DNA of 14,747 bases from an uncultured Veillonella sp. (GTDB lineage: Bacteria > Bacillota > Negativicutes > Veillonellales > Veillonellaceae). Below, in pieces: positions 14,398-14,747 of this stretch. The notes under the pieces are model-generated. The model made no database searches. It had not been told where the DNA came from and saw nothing but the letters and a program-made list of their open reading frames with translations. The stretch's first letter is position 1. Each line of letters opens with the position of its first letter. The translations under genes were made by a program, and so were the position numbers. The DNA is taken from the NCBI RefSeq assembly GCF_938010505.1, contig NZ_CALLVP010000046.1:1-14747 (forward strand). Direction: 5' to 3'.

Positions 14398-14463
14398 CAT
14401 GATAATGGTAGCGATTAAGATTCCAAAATTTATTATTAAAAATAATACATCTTTGATCTCCAT
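14386..14463 (-). CDS. 25-residue hydrophobic peptide, probable type I (holin-like) toxin
   Basis: Reads MEIKDVLFLIINFG, then ILIATIIMAVR and a stop: 25 residues with a charged N terminus, one membrane-spanning stretch (about 6-23) and a basic end. The LxxxFGxxIAxI pattern is that of the 'putative holin-like toxin' peptides (TxpA/Hol_Tox group) of Firmicutes, which insert in the membrane and stop growth when not silenced by an antisense RNA. Support for a real gene: a near-consensus promoter 65 nt upstream (14528-14556), GGTGAT 4 nt before the ATG, and strong hairpins around and after the stop. It lies alone between the terminators of ddh and of the region before ychF, on the opposite strand to both genes. 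The family call rests on pattern recognition of a very short peptide. Confidence 0.65.
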   Translation of the reverse strand: MEIKDVLFLIINFGILIATIIMAVR

Positions 14464-14527
14464 CGTTATCACCGTCAATTCTCGATATTAATTAGCAAGA
14501 ACTGACACATCTAGAGGTCTCGACATC

Positions 14528-14556
14528 AATATATTATTTATCAACCTTTCTGTAAA
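14528..14556 (-). promoter_or_regulatory. Promoter of the small toxin-like gene
   Basis: Minus strand: TTTACA (14551-14556) and TATATT (14528-14533) with a 17-nt spacer, each 5 of 6 to consensus. The transcript would start near 14521, giving a leader of about 58 nt. Confidence 0.6.
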
Positions 14557-14564
14557 TGGATTTA

Positions 14565-14608
14565 GTGACACTACTAGTCACCTATGTGACTATTGGTGTC
14601 ACTTTTTT
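14565..14608 (+). terminator. Strong plus-strand terminator before ychF with no gene to terminate
   Basis: Two 17-nt arms (14565-14581 and 14586-14602, GTGACAC... / ...GTGTCAC) with one G-U pair, one mismatch and a CTAT loop, followed by TTTTTT at 14603-14608. The only plus-strand gene upstream, ddh, already has a terminator 340 nt earlier, so an unannotated plus-strand RNA may end here. Confidence 0.8.
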
Positions 14609-14631
14609 AGTACAAATTTATAGCGTCTATA

Positions 14632-14640
14632 TGATATAAT
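14632..14640 (+). promoter_or_regulatory. Extended -10 promoter of the ychF-like gene
   Basis: TGATATAAT on the plus strand, giving a leader of about 65 nt before ATG 14712. No clear -35. Confidence 0.5.
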
Positions 14641-14711
14641 ATTTATTTGATAGAGTTTCTACGGAAACTTTCACAAAGAACGAAATCAATTAGTTAATAA
14701 AAGGTGGTACC

Positions 14712-14747
14712 ATGAGCACAAATTTAGAAGTAGGCATCGTAGGCCTT
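14712..14747 (+). CDS. ychF: Start of a P-loop NTPase, probably YchF (cut by window end)
   Basis: Only 12 codons are inside the window: MSTNLEVGIVGL. AAGGTGG lies 4 nt before the ATG. The segment GIVGL directly at the N terminus is how YchF (an Obg-family ATPase that binds ribosomes) begins before its P-loop (PNVGKST), which would be the next residues. Other proteins starting with a Rossmann or P-loop strand remain possible. The symbol is a best guess from a very short piece. Confidence 0.5.
   Translation, partial: MSTNLEVGIVGL

Noticed and set aside
1..14747. CRISPR array, insertion sequence, tRNA or rRNA
   Set aside because: Reading both strands I saw no regularly spaced repeats, transposase-like frames, terminal inverted repeats with target duplications, or cloverleaf genes.

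Overview
The window looks like chromosomal DNA of a diderm Firmicute of the Veillonella type (class Negativicutes). This is my recognition, not a database result. It rests on three things seen together: Firmicute-style Shine-Dalgarno sites and an rpsF-ssb-rpsR operon; an outer-membrane autotransporter ending in Phe, which requires an outer membrane; and two diaminopimelate enzymes, DapL and Ddh. Housekeeping genes here are moderately GC-rich by local standards (29/60 G+C at 13561-13620). One two-gene stretch at about 6.7-8.9 kb is clearly poorer (18/60 at 7201-7260).

Layout. (1) 51-1205, plus: a PLP-dependent cysteine desulfurase-family enzyme. Facing it on the minus strand is a tightly coupled three-gene operon (3748 to 1253): a Tat-exported ModA-like binding protein, a NapH/NosR-like membrane polyferredoxin and a NifB-type radical SAM protein with all its cluster-ligand residues. 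No nitrogenase gene is in view. (2) 3767-4140: an AT-rich gap without a gene. (3) 5158-4186, minus: rpsF-ssb-rpsR, with a structured leader and a perfect-palindrome terminator. (4) 6481-5300, minus: a Bcr/CflA-type drug exporter. (5) 8901-6665, minus: a coupled pair encoding a PD-(D/E)XK nuclease-like protein and a beta-CASP metallo-beta-lactamase (RNase J-like) protein, AT-rich and probably acquired. (6) 9247-14185: dapL (+), an autotransporter (-) and ddh (+). The two lysine/peptidoglycan genes share a 17-bp motif built on a 10-bp palindrome, just upstream of each promoter. (7) 14186-14711: the gap before the next gene holds a 25-residue hydrophobic peptide gene on the minus strand, with a near-consensus promoter and strong hairpins. 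It resembles a type I (holin-like) toxin. (8) 14712-end, plus: the first 12 codons of what is probably ychF.

How the genes may work together. The minus operon at 1.2-3.7 kb combines oxyanion or metal capture outside the membrane, membrane electron transfer and complex Fe-S cluster synthesis, with a sulfur-mobilising enzyme next door. It could be a cofactor-building or metal-handling system unrelated to nitrogen fixation. The nuclease/beta-CASP pair is a candidate nucleic-acid-targeting (defence-like) module. DapL and Ddh give two routes to diaminopimelate and appear to share a regulatory site. The three strongest leads for undescribed biology are the NifB operon, the nuclease/beta-CASP pair and the hidden toxin-like peptide.
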